64,000 nucleotides of DNA, from assembly GCF_010093535.1 (NCBI RefSeq), contig NW_022985164.1, positions 638,556-702,555 of the forward strand. The letters are read 5' to 3'. The stretch is from Lindgomyces ingoldianus. Taxonomy: Eukaryota > Ascomycota > Dothideomycetes > Pleosporales > Lindgomycetaceae. The position numbers and the translations under genes were made by a program. Positions 10,313 to 21,713 of this stretch are shown piece by piece. Each line of letters opens with the position of its first letter. The stretch's first letter is position 1. The notes beneath the pieces were generated by a model. The model was given only the letters and a program-made list of their open reading frames with translations. It ran no database searches and had not been told where the DNA came from.

Positions 10313-12026
10313 ATGCTCAAGATGCGTCGACTGATCATTTCCACACTCTTTGTTATATTCTCGACTAAAACTGACGCTGCTACTATCACACCAACTGTAA
10401 AGACATTGAGCGGCACATATGTAGGAAAGTATGTCAACGGCTAGGATCAAGATGTCTTTCTCGGCATTCCATACGCCCAACCCCCGCTTCCGATGGCCTC
10501 CATCAATAAACACTTCCTTCGCTGAGACGAGGGATGCATCGAGATATGGCTATAGCTATTACCAGTACAGCAGTAACTTCAATTTTCAGAGAACTGTTTG
10601 ACTCTTAATGGTACTGCGCCTTTCCATTAGAACGAATTTGTCCTAATTGCCGCAGTGATACGTCCAACTGGATTCACAAACAAGAAACTGCCAGTACTGG
10701 TATGGATCTACGGCGGTGGGTTGTACGCTGGATCGACTGCAGGCCCGCAATACAATCTGTCTGGAATCATACGTATCTCTCAAGACACGAACACGCCTAT
10801 AATTGCAGTGAGCATGAACTATCGCCTCGGAAAGGCGCAACCTCGTCTTCCTCTCATCTTTGCTGATGACATCCAGGAATGTGAGGATTCCTACAATCAC
10901 CCCAGATCCTCGCCGAGGGGAGCAGCAATACAGGATTGCTAGATCAACGGCTAGCATTGCGTTGGATTCAAGAGAACATCGAAGCCTTCGGTGGAGATCC
11001 TAGCCGTGTCACTATCTGGGGCGAAAGTGCTGGAGCGCAAAGCATTGAGTTGCACCTAAATTCCTATGGCGTACGGGATGACGGCTTATCCCACGCTACA
11101 ATCATGGAGAGTGGTGATCCGGTTGGAGCATTTCTAGCCCCGCTGGCTTATTACTCTGCACCTCTGGCGAATTTAACTCGAGCAACGGGTTCTGGACTGC
11201 ATCAGACAAATTAGCATGTCTATGATCGCTGTCCTCCGAGCAGTTCTTCGCTGCGCAAACACGTCAGGTCTGGAATCCAATCGTGAACGGTGATCTTCTC
11301 CAGTCATATCTTTCCACAACCATGGATGAAGGAGACTTTGTGAAGGTTCCGCTACTCATTGGGGCCAATCCCGACGAAGGAGTTTCATTTAGCGTCCACG
11401 GTCTTGATAATACTACGGCCATGTCTAATTCCCTAACGTATTGACGCTCGTATGCCCTGTCACCGCCCAGCATCCAAAAACCACTAGATCTATATCCGAA
11501 AGATGATTTCGCAAACGAGTCCACATATGGTAGGATGGGGAACGAGACATATCCAAAATACGGACTGTAGTGGAGGAGAGATGCAGCCATTGGAGGAGAC
11601 TTGATGATGATAGCGCAGCGGAGGAAGATGTGTGAGTTTTATACTCAGGCAGCGAAAGACGTATACAGCTACCGTTTCGACACACCATTGTGGAATCAGA
11701 CTGCCCCGACATCAGTTCTCCATTTCGTGAATTTCGTCTTTTCCTTCCGGAACGTTAGCGGAGCACTGGGCCCATCACCTCGGTATGAGAGTTACAAGGA
11801 TCTCAGTACAGATATTGGGAGGGCGTATGTTAACTTCGTCGAGACTGAAGATCCAAACGGGATCGGAAACTCTAAAAGGGTTGGCTTGCCAGCGTGGCCA
11901 AAGTATGCGCTTGCTGCGCCGAAGAACATGGTGCTGAACAGCAACGGTAGCTATGTTGAGGACGACACCTGGAGAAATGAGGGCATCGCCTTCATCAACT
12001 CCCTCGCCCGGGAGTTGTTGGCATAG
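10313..12026 (+). pseudogene. Secreted type-B carboxylesterase/lipase, inactivated by stops and frameshifts
   Basis: Relic of a secreted alpha/beta-hydrolase of the type-B carboxylesterase family. It opens with a hydrophobic signal peptide ending near TDA (residues 18-20). The family path can be followed to the C-terminus: GIPYAQPPL, the oxyanion-loop YGGG, GESAG with the nucleophile serine codon at 11026-11028, NPDEGVSF with the acid near 11377, and HFVN with the histidine near 11725. A 45-nt intron is still well formed (10611-10655). In-frame stops are at 10442-10444, 10882-10884 (TGG to TGA), 11223-11225 (CGA to TGA), 11442-11444 (TGG to TGA) and 11568-11570 (CAG to TAG). At least three frameshifts are visible, near 10490, 10585 and 11190. 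A second intron near 10830-10876 has lost its GT donor. The catalytic codons survive, so decay looks recent. It ends 50 bp from the convergent Yae1 gene. Confidence 0.88.
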
Positions 12027-12075
12027 TCGTACGTAACGGTAGGCAAAACCTGGTACACAAGCTCTTCAACGTCTT

Positions 12076-12732
12076 TCATGACCGTAGATCTGCTGCGTCA
12101 TGCTCTTGCTCCTCAAGGGTGTCCAGGTCAGCTCCCCATTTCCCCGAAATCTCCTTCACCTTATCTAGCCACCTCTTAACAACGGGATGCTGATCAACAA
12201 CCTCCCTAAGGCTGACCTCGTCTTCCTTCCCTTGAACCTCCCATTTCCAAATGCCTTCCTCGTCAACCCACTTCTTCCCCAGCAACTCTTGAATCGCTAG
12301 CTCCATCTGCGCTCCTTCCCAGACGCTCCTCGCCTCTTGCCAACAAACCTCATCGTGCCCTCTGAGCGCAGTAACAAAGCCTTGTAGCACTCCTAGTATA
12401 TATCCCACTCGTTGCCCGAGATGTGCGCCCAGCGAGAATCCCTCGTCGAAACCCTCTTGCACGTACTGACCTTTGCTATTCGAAAGTCCTTCGCGGTATG
12501 CGTCGGTATCGAGGACACGTTGGCGGGAGGGCAAATCAGAAAGAATTTCATAAGTGTGACTACCAGTACCGCTATCATTCAGAGGGTAATGGGAGGACAG
12601 TATTGGTGAGGAGGGAGCAGAGCCGTAGATATCGTCTAATGGGTCATTGTACGGCAAGAATGGCGGCGACGGAGGCGCATGTACGGAAGAGAAATTGGTT
12701 GTCCCGAAGGTGGGAGAGGTATCGCGGAACAT
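12076..12732 (-). CDS. Yae1-domain protein (cytosolic Fe-S target adaptor)
   Basis: Intronless, 218 residues. In yeast, Yae1 with Lto1 links the cytosolic iron-sulfur assembly machinery to the ribosome-recycling ATPase Rli1/ABCE1. The assignment rests on the Yae1 N-terminal domain with its spaced glycine pattern: YREGLSNSKGQYVQEGFDEG followed by a run with G at similar intervals through GYILGVLQG, about residues 79-117. An acidic C-terminal half follows, typical of fungal orthologues, and the N-terminus is proline/serine-rich and probably disordered. The first ATG at 12732 fits the start of this leader. It is convergent with the broken esterase, 49 bp away, and is the last intact gene before the transposon block. 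Confusion with the shorter Lto1-type relative is possible but less likely at this length. Confidence 0.85.
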   Translation of the reverse strand: MFRDTSPTFGTTNFSSVHAPPSPPFLPYNDPLDDIYGSAPSSPILSSHYPLNDSGTGSHTYEILSDLPSRQRVLDTDAYREGLSNSKGQYVQEGFDEGFSLGAHLGQRVGYILGVLQGFVTALRGHDEVCWQEARSVWEGAQMELAIQELLGKKWVDEEGIWKWEVQGKEDEVSLREVVDQHPVVKRWLDKVKEISGKWGADLDTLEEQEHDAADLRS

Positions 12733-13087
12733 GGTGGGCGTGCAGGTGAAGTTGGATCGGTAGGGCGGTGTTGTATCTCAGCTAGCTCAGCCGGGGTGAT
12801 GATAGGACGCACAAACCACCATGCATAGTGCTACTCTAAACAGAGTATAGCCTAGGGGGCTAGCGGTTTCCGACCCCTGTAGCTAGCGTTTCTCTCATCA
12901 GCTGTCTGAGGGACATTTGTGATTTTCTCTAGGAATAGGCCTATTTCAAGAGCATTATAATAGAATTAGATTTACAATATCTCTACTACTATACGTCTAA
13001 ATAGGCTTAGAATTTAATACAATGTAGAAATAAGGTGTAGCTATAAAATAAAATTTTTTTTTTTTTACTAAATTCTAACTATTATTA
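12733..13087. other. Edge of the gene island; no gene
   Basis: The first 60-100 bp are the Yae1 5' flank. From about 12950 the composition becomes strongly AT-rich, with a long T run near 13050-13067, leading into the first transposon arm at 13088. Nothing coding is seen. Confidence 0.6.
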
Positions 13088-13247
13088 ACGTACACTACAA
13101 GCAAGTTGCTTACACACTAGAGTTGCTTACTTTTGCTAAGACTCTACTAAACTACTTTTTTTACACTAATGCATTTCTAGTAACACTACTTAAACATATT
13201 AAAAGAATATTAGATACTACTTATACTTTAGGCTTTTAAATAAAACA
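13088..13247. mobile_element. Snap-back transposon arm D0 (truncated)
   Basis: This is a left terminal repeat of the D family, starting ACGT after a TA (13086-13087). It is RIP-mutated and broken off where the complete element D2 begins at a TA (13248-13249). The rest of D0 was not found beyond the right end of D2. Confidence 0.65.
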
Positions 13248-13309
13248 TAACGTACTTTACAGGCAAGTTGCTTACACACCTAAGTTACTTACTTTTGCTA
13301 AGACCCTAC

Positions 13310-13739
13310 TGTTGCGTTTGCTAAAAGGTCAACCTCCTAGCTAGCACAGCAGAAGGATATATATATAGACGGATAGCTGTACGCGACACATTCCCTAGCT
13401 TAAACTGTGGAATAAGAGAGGTAAAACATAGTAAAACAACCTTAACACACTCTTCTAGCCTAAGCAGAAGAACTTAGAGACAGATCTAGTAAGGTAGCCT
13501 CTATAATAGACACACTGTCTAAATGCTTTTTGCTAAGTGTAGAAATTAAACACACAGTGTTTAGAAATAATGCAATCCTACTAGTAGAGTAGGGAGAGCA
13601 GAGATGTAAAAATTTTTGTGCGCTAACTATCTACACTACGCTGCAAACTAGGCTTATAACTGTTGCGTTTGCTAAAAGGTTAACCTCCTAGCTAGCACAG
13701 CAGAAGGATATATATATAGACAGATAGCTGTACGCGACA
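13310..13739 (-). mobile_element. TRIM-like miniature LTR retroelement, copy T1
   Basis: This 430-bp element has 79-bp direct terminal repeats (13310-13388 and 13661-13739) that begin TG and end CA, and a 5-bp target duplication CCTAC (13305-13309, 13740-13744). The repeats contain a TATATATATA tract. The 270-bp interior has no coding capacity. Orientation is set from copy T2, where a purine-rich GAGGGTG precedes the 3' repeat. No standard tRNA primer-binding site was recognised. Confidence 0.85.
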
Positions 13740-13773
13740 CCTACTAAACTACTTTTCCTACACTAATGCATTC

Positions 13774-16700
13774 TGTCACAGTATCCTCCCCGGATCCCAG
13801 ACATAACTGTATTAGACGTGTACTAGAGTATTATTAGTGCACGTCTAACACAAACACAACATAACACAGACATAAACTTAAGCATAAACTGCCTTAACAC
13901 TAACTAAACCTAAAATAGGCTTAATTTATACCTAAAGTACTTAGACTTTTAAGCTAAGTATTTAATTACTAATTTTCTTTTAAACCTTTTTATTTCTTAT
14001 ATAACATCTTGTACTTACTATAATACCTTATGTAGTAATTAAACTAGACCTCTATAAAGCTTTATAACCTTACTTATGTATAATTATAACATTATGTTAT
14101 GTTAAAACTTTAGCTAAGAATAGCCTCTAAATTTAATTTAATAAGCTTAGTACTTACATAACTTTAAGCTATTAAAGTAAGCTAAAAAGCTTTCTAAAAA
14201 GCGCTTACTTTATAAAAAAGCTGCTACATTATAAGCTTTAAAGCTTTTTAAAAGAACTTTAAAGAACAGCTTTATATTATTAAGTAGTCTGTTTCTGCCT
14301 TAACTTTTATTATAGTAGTAAAAACTAAGAACTTACTAGCCTTAAAGCCTACTTAGAAGTCTAGAGATAGCTTAACTTTTTTCTACTTAACACTACCTAT
14401 AACTTATAACTTTTCTAACTTAGTAATAAAATCTAACTAACTTCTTAATCCTCTACTATTTAATAAAAAATAGAAAGACTTACCTTTCTTTTTACATAAG
14501 CTTTAATATAAACTTAAAGAAAATATAGACTAATTTTTTTTTAAACACTTCTAGTTACTATATGCCTACTTTTAACTTAACTATAATATAATAGCTTTAA
14601 TTAACTTACTAATAAATAAAAATATTATTAACTTAGATTAATTTATAGTATTTTTATAAGTAACTTATAAAGACCTAAATAAAAAGTTAATAGCCCTAAG
14701 TTACCTAAACACTTTATAATAAAAAAAAAAAGCTTTACTTTACACTTTACTAAGTTCTACTAACTTGCATCTAATATAGGCCTAAATAAGATAGGTCTAA
14801 TTATAGCTTTATATAACTCCCTCTTAACTAAACTATAACACGCTATAGTAAAAGAACCCCTTCTAAATAACCTTAATATATATGTAAACCTAATTACTAC
14901 CTACAATAATAACATAAGGTTCCTCCCTATATAAGCTTTAATACACCCCTAAACTAGCGCAGTTGTAAATAAGAACTTTAATATAATAAAAATTAATTTA
15001 AATTATGCTTTAGTTAGTTTTAAAAAGTGTAAAAATTATAAAAAAAAAAGTTAATACTTTAAGTATAGTAAGTATAGTTATATTTTTTAAAACTACTTTA
15101 TTCTTCTTTTTTAAGTCTGCGCAAGTAGCGCTGCTAGTACTTATTAAAAATTTTTACTATTTTAATTTTATTTTTATAAAAGCTTTAACTTGTATTTAAG
15201 CTTTAATCTTTTTTACTACTCTTAACATAGCTGCAGCTATAGCAGTAAAAGCCTGCAAAAAGGCTTGTCTTAGAGCTAAGTTGCCTCTTAAGACTAATTT
15301 AACACTAGATCTCTACTAACCTATAGGCTAAGTCCCCTACTAATAACTAAAAGTACTAAGTTAATATTTCTATATGTTTATAATAAAAAACTATATTAGC
15401 TTTAATATAAGCTTTTATTAACTTAGAAGTAAATAGCATAAGTTATATTAATAAAAAACTAGCATATAAACTAAATCTTTAATTAACACTACTTACCTAA
15501 ATAATTTACTTAACTAAATTTAATAGAAAATAACTTAAAAAAAGTTTTATTTTTTATACTATAACTATTATAATTACTTACTAACACTATAAGAAGCAGA
15601 TTAAGCTCTATATAATAAACACAGAATGTTATAACCTAATTCTAGAATAACTATAGCTATATTAGCATAAAGTTACCTTTAATTACTAAAAGTAAGTTCT
15701 AAACTTTAACTCTTTTTAATGCTAAGATATATGCTTATGCTTACACCTAAACAACACTTAAATAGCACTTAATATAAAAGGTTTCTAGACTTACTCCTTA
15801 ATAACTTAAAAAAGAACTACTTAAGTAAGGCTAATAAGCTAGGCCTTTTACTAAGATAAGCTATATAAAATAATTTAATAACTACTTAAACTTAAAGAAA
15901 AAAAAGCTTTTAAAGAACTTTTACTTACTTAATTTAGACATAAACTAGAACTTAAACAGTAGATAGACATCTGCTACATAGAACCTACCCTGTTTATAAC
16001 CCTAGCTTAATAACTAGATTATAAAATCTATGCAGTTATAATTTCTAATATAGACTAAGCTTTAGCTTTCTAAAAATATACTAACTTAAAAATAATAGTC
16101 TCTTAAAACTACTATAACTTATTACATGTCTTTTTTTAAAATAAGTTTAATAAGCTTTTAATATAACATCTATATAATTACTAAATAACTTTTAAGCCTA
16201 GTAAACAATCTAGTTATAGGCTACTATATAAGATGTTACTAAATAAATTAAAAGTGCTCTAAAAATACTTTAATAAAAACTTAAAAAAAAGTTTTATTTA
16301 AGCTAGCTTTTTACTAGTAGTGTTACTTATACTATTTATAAAAAAACCTAGAAGTAGGCTTTAATTCTATGTTAACTACTAAGGACTAAATACTATTACT
16401 ATTAAAAACTAATACTTAATTCTTTTTTTATAAAAAACCTTAAGCTAACTAAGTAAAGTAAAGTATTTTATAAAGTTAGATATTATTACTACTTTTAATA
16501 AGCTAAAAATAGTAAAAGGTAATAAGTAGCTAATAGCATTTTAGACCTAATATAGACTATTTAAGTACTTAGTAATGCTCTTTAGCTTAGCTAACACACC
16601 TAGTACTTTTTAACATTTTATAAATAACTTACTTTAACCCTACCTAAACATGTTTTGTACTATGTATATTAATAATATTCTAATCTACAGTAATAGCCTT

Positions 16701-19437
16701 TTAGAGCATAAATAGCATGTACGCCTAGTGCTAAAAGCTATAGAAGAAGCAGGTCTATAACTTAACATAGATAAATGTAAGTTCTACTAATTAAAGGTTA
16801 CATATTTAGAATATGTAATCTCTATAAATAGCATCTAAATAGACCTTATTAAGGTTTAGACTGTGCTAGATTAGCAATACCTAAAGAATATAAAAGATGT
16901 TTAAGCCTTTATAAAATTTACTAACTTTTACTAATAATTTATTAATAACTTTTTACAGCTAGTAAGCTTTATAATTACACTTACTAAAAAAAAAGTTTAA
17001 TTTAACTTTAACTTAAATTACTAATAGTTTTTTAACTAGCTAAAAAAAGCTTTTACTAAAGCTTTAATACTCTACTACTTTAACTTTAAACTACTAATAC
17101 TTATAGAAGCTAATGCTTTAGACTATATAGTAGTAGAAGTTCTTTTCTAGACTAAGCTAGATAGAACTATTAGGCCTATTACATACTTCTTAAAAAGAAT
17201 AAGTCCTGTAGAAGGTAATTATAAGATCTATAATAAGAAATTACTTACTATAGTACACTGCTTTAAATAATAGCAACCTAAACTAAAAAGTGCAGCGCAT
17301 CTAATATAGGTCCTATCTAACTATAAGAACTTATAGTACTTTATAACTATAAAATAACTTAGCTACTAATAAGCCTGTTAGTCTAAATACTTATCTTATT
17401 TTAATTTTAAGATTACTTATTATCTTAGTTAAGATAAAGAGAAACTAAATGCTTTTATAAGGTAATCTTAAGACGTCCTTACTTAAAAAAAAGCATAAAA
17501 GGCTTAACACTAAACTCTACTTTAACCTAAGCTATTTTTAGACCTTAACTTAAATAAAATAAATTAAATAATTAATTAAATTATTACTAATAAGTATCTA
17601 AATAATAAATTTATCTAAGAAACTTTAGACCTGCTCTAAAATAGCACTAGTTAGTTAAAAAAAGTAACACTAGCTAACTATAAAAACTAAAATAGTAAGC
17701 TATATTACTATAACTAACTTATAATCTTTAATTTTAATAAACTAAGAATTAAACTACTCTAAATTGTACATAACTTGCCTGTTAGAGAACACCTAGGCAG
17801 AGAAAAGACTCTTAACCTACTATAGAGAGAGTACTACTAGCCCTGCATGTTCTATACTGTACGCTAATATGTATTATGTTGCTATACTTACTATAAAGTA
17901 AAGGCCTTTTAAAAAAAGTATAATAGCCTACTTAAACTACTTCTAATCTCTAAATAAGCTTAAAAAGATATATTAATTAATTTTATTATAAACTTACTTT
18001 TATCTAAAAAGTATATAAATATTATAGTAGTTGTTAATTACTTAACTAAGTATTAACACTTAATACTATGTTTCTCTATAACTGCCCCTAATATAGCCTA
18101 GTTATTCTACTAATATGTATAAGTTTACTATAGCCTGCCTAACACAATTATATTAGACAGAGGTACGCAGTTTGTCTTAGCCTTCTAGAATAAACTCTGT
18201 AAATAGCTCTAAATTATCCTCTATCTATTTACAGCTTTTTACCTAGAGACTAATAGCTAGACTAAAAACATAAACACTGTAATAAAATAAGTCCTATAAG
18301 CGTATATAAACTACTAGTAAGATAACTAGGTAAAATAGTTAGCTATAGCATAGTTTAAAGCTAATAACATAATATTTAAATTAACATAAGTATCCCTGTT
18401 CTTAGCAAACTATAGATACTACTCCTAAATAAAATTTAAACTACTTATAAATACCCTCTAACTAACTTATTAATTTATATAAGTAATAAATATAAATAGA
18501 CTTATTAATAAAATCTAAAATATATCTAAATACATTTATAAAAAGCTTATATAAGCTTAAGCTTTTTAATAAGAGTATGTAAACTAATTCTAAACTTTTA
18601 CCCCTGCGTATGCAGCTAGCAAGAAGGTCTAGCTAGATGCTAGAAATATTTAAATAAACTAATAATTAAAGAAACTTAATTAAAAAAACCTTAGCCTCTT
18701 TACAGTAGCCTATATAGTCTTATTACATGCTTACTAATTAATTCTACCTAACAGCATAAAGATACACCCTGTGTTCTATGTATTATTGCTGCGCTAAGCA
18801 GCTTCTAAATCTAACTATCTACTTAAACAGCTAAACCTGCCACCTAAACCTATTATTATAAATAATAAACTAAAATATGTTATAGAAGATATTAAATAGA
18901 TTTAGTTTAATAAAAAAAAACATACTTATAAATACTTTATAAAATAGACTAGATATAACAAACTGTTATAGGAACCTATAAAAGCTTTATAAGAGAACTC
19001 TATAGTAACTTAATTCTATGCCTAATACTTATTTAAACTAAACCTGTACTCTAATAAAAACAACTTAATGCTAGAACTACTAATATAAAGGATTCCCTTT
19101 CTAATAAAAGGGGGGGTACTGTTACAGTATCCTCTCTAGATCCTAGACATAACTGTATTAGACACATACTAAAGTATTATTAATGCACGTCTAATATAAA
19201 CACAACATAACATAGACATAAACTTAAGCATAAACTGCTTTAACACTAACTAAATCTAAAATAAGCTTAATTTATACTTAAAGCGCTTAGACTTTTAAGC
19301 TAAGTATTTAATTACTAATTTTCTTTTAAACCTTCCTGTTCCTTACAGAACGTCTTGTACCTACTATAATACCTCACGTAGTAATTGAACTAGACCTCTG
19401 TGAAGCTCTATAACCTTACTTGTGCACGATCGTGACA
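13774..19437 (+). mobile_element. Ty3/gypsy chromovirus gypsy-1A, full length, RIP-inactivated
   Basis: This 5664-bp element has 318-bp LTRs (13774-14091, 19120-19437) with TG...CA ends and target duplication CATTC (13769-13773, 19438-19442). A G-rich polypurine tract, AAAAGGGGGGGTAC, precedes the 3' LTR. Remnants in order are a degraded Gag zinc knuckle (about 15030-15075), reverse transcriptase with YIDD mutated to YINN (about 16655-16690), an LNIDKC motif after it, the integrase zinc-binding segment (about 17770-17910) and core, and a C-terminal chromodomain (about 18840-19000) whose tryptophan codons are now TAG. Every frame is full of TAA/TAG stops. Confidence 0.93.
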
Positions 19438-19878
19438 CATTCCTAATAACACTACTTAGGCATGCTAAAAGAATGTTAGATATAGCTTGCGCTCTAAGCT
19501 TTTAAATAAGACATAAAACTCTTAAAGAAACATGCTACAGCTATATACAGAGTCCCTTAAAAGATAATAAATAACTATAGTGCTAGATAACCTTTACAAG
19601 CTAATTCTATAGCTAACTTATAAAGGCTAAGTAATAATAAAAAGCAGGTAATTATTAAGACTATACTTAAGCTATATACATAAGGATTTTTTCTTTAAAT
19701 AGCATTTATAGCTAATATAGCTAATTCTTTGCGTGCTAAGCATAATCTAGGCTATATTAGCATAAACTAGCCTAGTATGTTTAAGAAGTGTTATCTAAAG
19801 CTTAAAGTAACATTTAAGTGTAGTATAACTATAAGAGAGCTCTCTATAAGAGTCCTAGAGTAATTTAGAGTAGGTTTA

Positions 19879-20079
19879 TGTAAGGCCGGATGTCCTAGAA
19901 CGGGCTAGTATAGCCTCACCTAACCTGTTTGGAGGTCATATAACCTGTGCTTTGTATATAAGCATGAATCCTAACAAGCGAGGCTTGGCAGCGATTCGTC
20001 TCTCTTACAATACACTCCTATCTTTCTCTAAAAGCTTGCTCTCAGTGCTATCTGTGCTACTTACTATCCCATCTTTACA
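19879..20079 (+). mobile_element. Solo LTR X1 (201 bp family)
   Basis: It is bounded TGTAAGG...TTTACA with target duplication GTTTA (19874-19878, 20080-20084), and has a TATA box (GTATATAAG) in the middle. It is much richer in G+C than its host, so it arrived late. It differs from copy X2 (41036-41236) at about 13 positions, nearly all C-to-T or G-to-A in X1. Confidence 0.88.
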
Positions 20080-20241
20080 GTTTAGCCTTATAAAGAATAT
20101 TAAAGCTAAGTATAGCATCTAGAATAATAACATGTACAACTTTAGTAAAATAAGCTTTATTATAAGCTAAATATTTATTAACTATACTTATACTTAAAAC
20201 TTTACTTTAAGCTTTAAATAACACTTTATAAAGATACTAGG

Positions 20242-20414
20242 TGTCACGGTTATGTTACAGCTATCCAACCCCTGAGTACCCTAAGGGCTTGGCACGGGGT
20301 ATATAGGCTCCTCGGCCTCCGTACCTCTGCCTCCGACCCTAAGGTTTACTCTTGTTACCCCCTATCCTGCATTCCCTCTCTGTAACCTGTGTTTCCTGCT
20401 TAATACCTCTCACA
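20242..20414 (+). mobile_element. Solo LTR Y (173 bp), not RIP-mutated
   Basis: It runs TGTCACGG...CTCACA with target duplication CTAGG (20237-20241, 20415-20419). A GGTATATAGG TATA-like site lies in the middle. It is GC-rich and unmutated inside the AT-rich D2 element, so it is a recent insertion. The orientation is assumed from the TATA site. Confidence 0.82.
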
Positions 20415-20872
20415 CTAGGCTAGTTTATGCTAATATAGCCTAGATTATGCTTAGCGCGCAAAAAATTAGCTAAATTAGTTATAAATGCTATCTAAAAGAA
20501 AAATCCTTGCGTATATAGCTTAAGTATAGTCTTAATAATTACCTACTTCTTACTATTACTTAGCCTTTATAAGTTAGCTATAAAATTAGCTTATAAAGGT
20601 TGTCTAGTGCTGTAGTTATTTATTATCTTTTAAAAGACTTTATATATAGCTACAGCATGTTTTTTTAAAAGTTTTATATTTTATTTAAAAGCTTAAAGTG
20701 TAAGCTATATCTAACATTCTTTTAGTATATTTAAGTAGTGTTGTTAGAAATGTATTAGTATAAAAAAAGTAGTTTAGTAAAGTCTTAGTAAAAGTAAGTA
20801 ACTTAGGTGTGTAAGCAACTTGCCTGTAAAGTACGTTAACACCTTTAAAGTAATATACTATACCTATGTATA

Positions 20873-20913
20873 TGTAACAATTCTCGTTCCATCTCAGGTC
20901 GCCTAGAACCTAT
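20873..20913 (+). mobile_element. Truncated start of an LTR related to the 1.4-kb element at 49327
   Basis: These 41 bp match the first bases of the LTR at 49327 (TGTAAC, then a GTTCCATCT block) with RIP-type changes. It is cut off where the gypsy-2C LTR begins. Confidence 0.5.
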
Positions 20914-21295
20914 TGTTACGACCCACGATTGGACCGTAAGCTACTAAACCTCTGTGCCCCACTGTTTGAACGAACAAGGCTGGAATGACCCGGTCACCCC
21001 CGCCGCTGAGCCACGTGACCTAACAGACAAGGAATGGACAAAGCTACTGAACTAATGCACGGCTAAGTGCGTTGTCTAATAAGCAAGGAACGTCTGCATG
21101 CTGTGCGCGCTATAAGCGCTTAGAGACTAGAAGCATGCAACGCATGCAAAGCATGCAACTCTATGTATATAGTTTAAGATCCTAACTACCTTTAAAGGTT
21201 ATGATTAAAGTTTAGTTTATTATTACATAAACTAAGTAGCATTACTGCTTTATAATAAGTGTAATACTAATTATATATCTTACACTATATATACC

Positions 21296-21713
21296 TGTCG
21301 CGTACAGCTATCCGTCTATATATATCCTTCTGCTGTGCTAGCTAGGAGGTTAACCTTTTGGCAAACGCAACAGTTATAAGCCTAGTTTGCAGCGTAGTGT
21401 AGATAGTTAGCACTTAAAAATTTGCGCACCCCTGCTCTACTAATAGTATTGCATTATCCTAGAGCACTGTGTGTTTAATTCCTACACTTAGTAAAAAGCA
21501 TTTAGGCAGTGCGTCTATTATAGAGGCTACCTTACTAGATCTGTCTCTAAGTTCTGTTACTTAGGCTAGGGAGAGTGTGTTAAGGTTGTTTTACTATGTT
21601 TTACCTCTCTTATTCCACAGTTTAAGCTAGAGGGTGTGTCGCATACAGCTATCCGTCTATATATATCCTTCTGCTGTGCTAGCTAGGAGGTTAACCTTTT
21701 AGCAAACGCAACA
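21296..21713 (+). mobile_element. TRIM-like miniature LTR retroelement, copy T2
   Basis: This 418-bp element has 77-bp direct terminal repeats (21296-21372, 21637-21713), TG...CA ends and target duplication ATACC (21291-21295, 21714-21718). The interior is collinear with T1 read on the other strand. AGAGGGTG directly before the second repeat resembles a polypurine tract and sets the orientation. It inserted into the gypsy-2C LTR. Confidence 0.87.

Larger units (their letters stand above)
13250..20836 (+). mobile_element. Snap-back Fot1-derived element D2, carrying four nested insertions
   Basis: The element starts ACGTACTTTACAGG and ends with its inverse, flanked by TA (13248-13249, 20837-20838). 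Insertions at 13310-13739 (TRIM), 13774-19437 (gypsy-1A), 19879-20079 and 20242-20414 (solo LTRs) each have 5-bp target duplications. With these removed D2 is 1099 bp, against 1100 bp for D1. The arms are about 480 bp long and inverted, around a core of about 150 bp. The core reads like the segment of a Fot1 transposase before its first catalytic residue (near 20090-20150). It is RIP-mutated throughout. The element is non-autonomous. Confidence 0.85.

Noticed and set aside
10313..12026. Working esterase gene with several extra introns
   Set aside because: Stops at 10442, 11223, 11442 and 11568 lie inside conserved blocks with no usable splice sites around them, and frameshifts add to this.
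2954..12732. Biosynthetic gene cluster with its own Zn2Cys6 regulator
   Set aside because: The neighbours are housekeeping-type genes (beta-oxidation, mitochondrial ABC1/ADCK, Yae1) and there is no backbone synthase.
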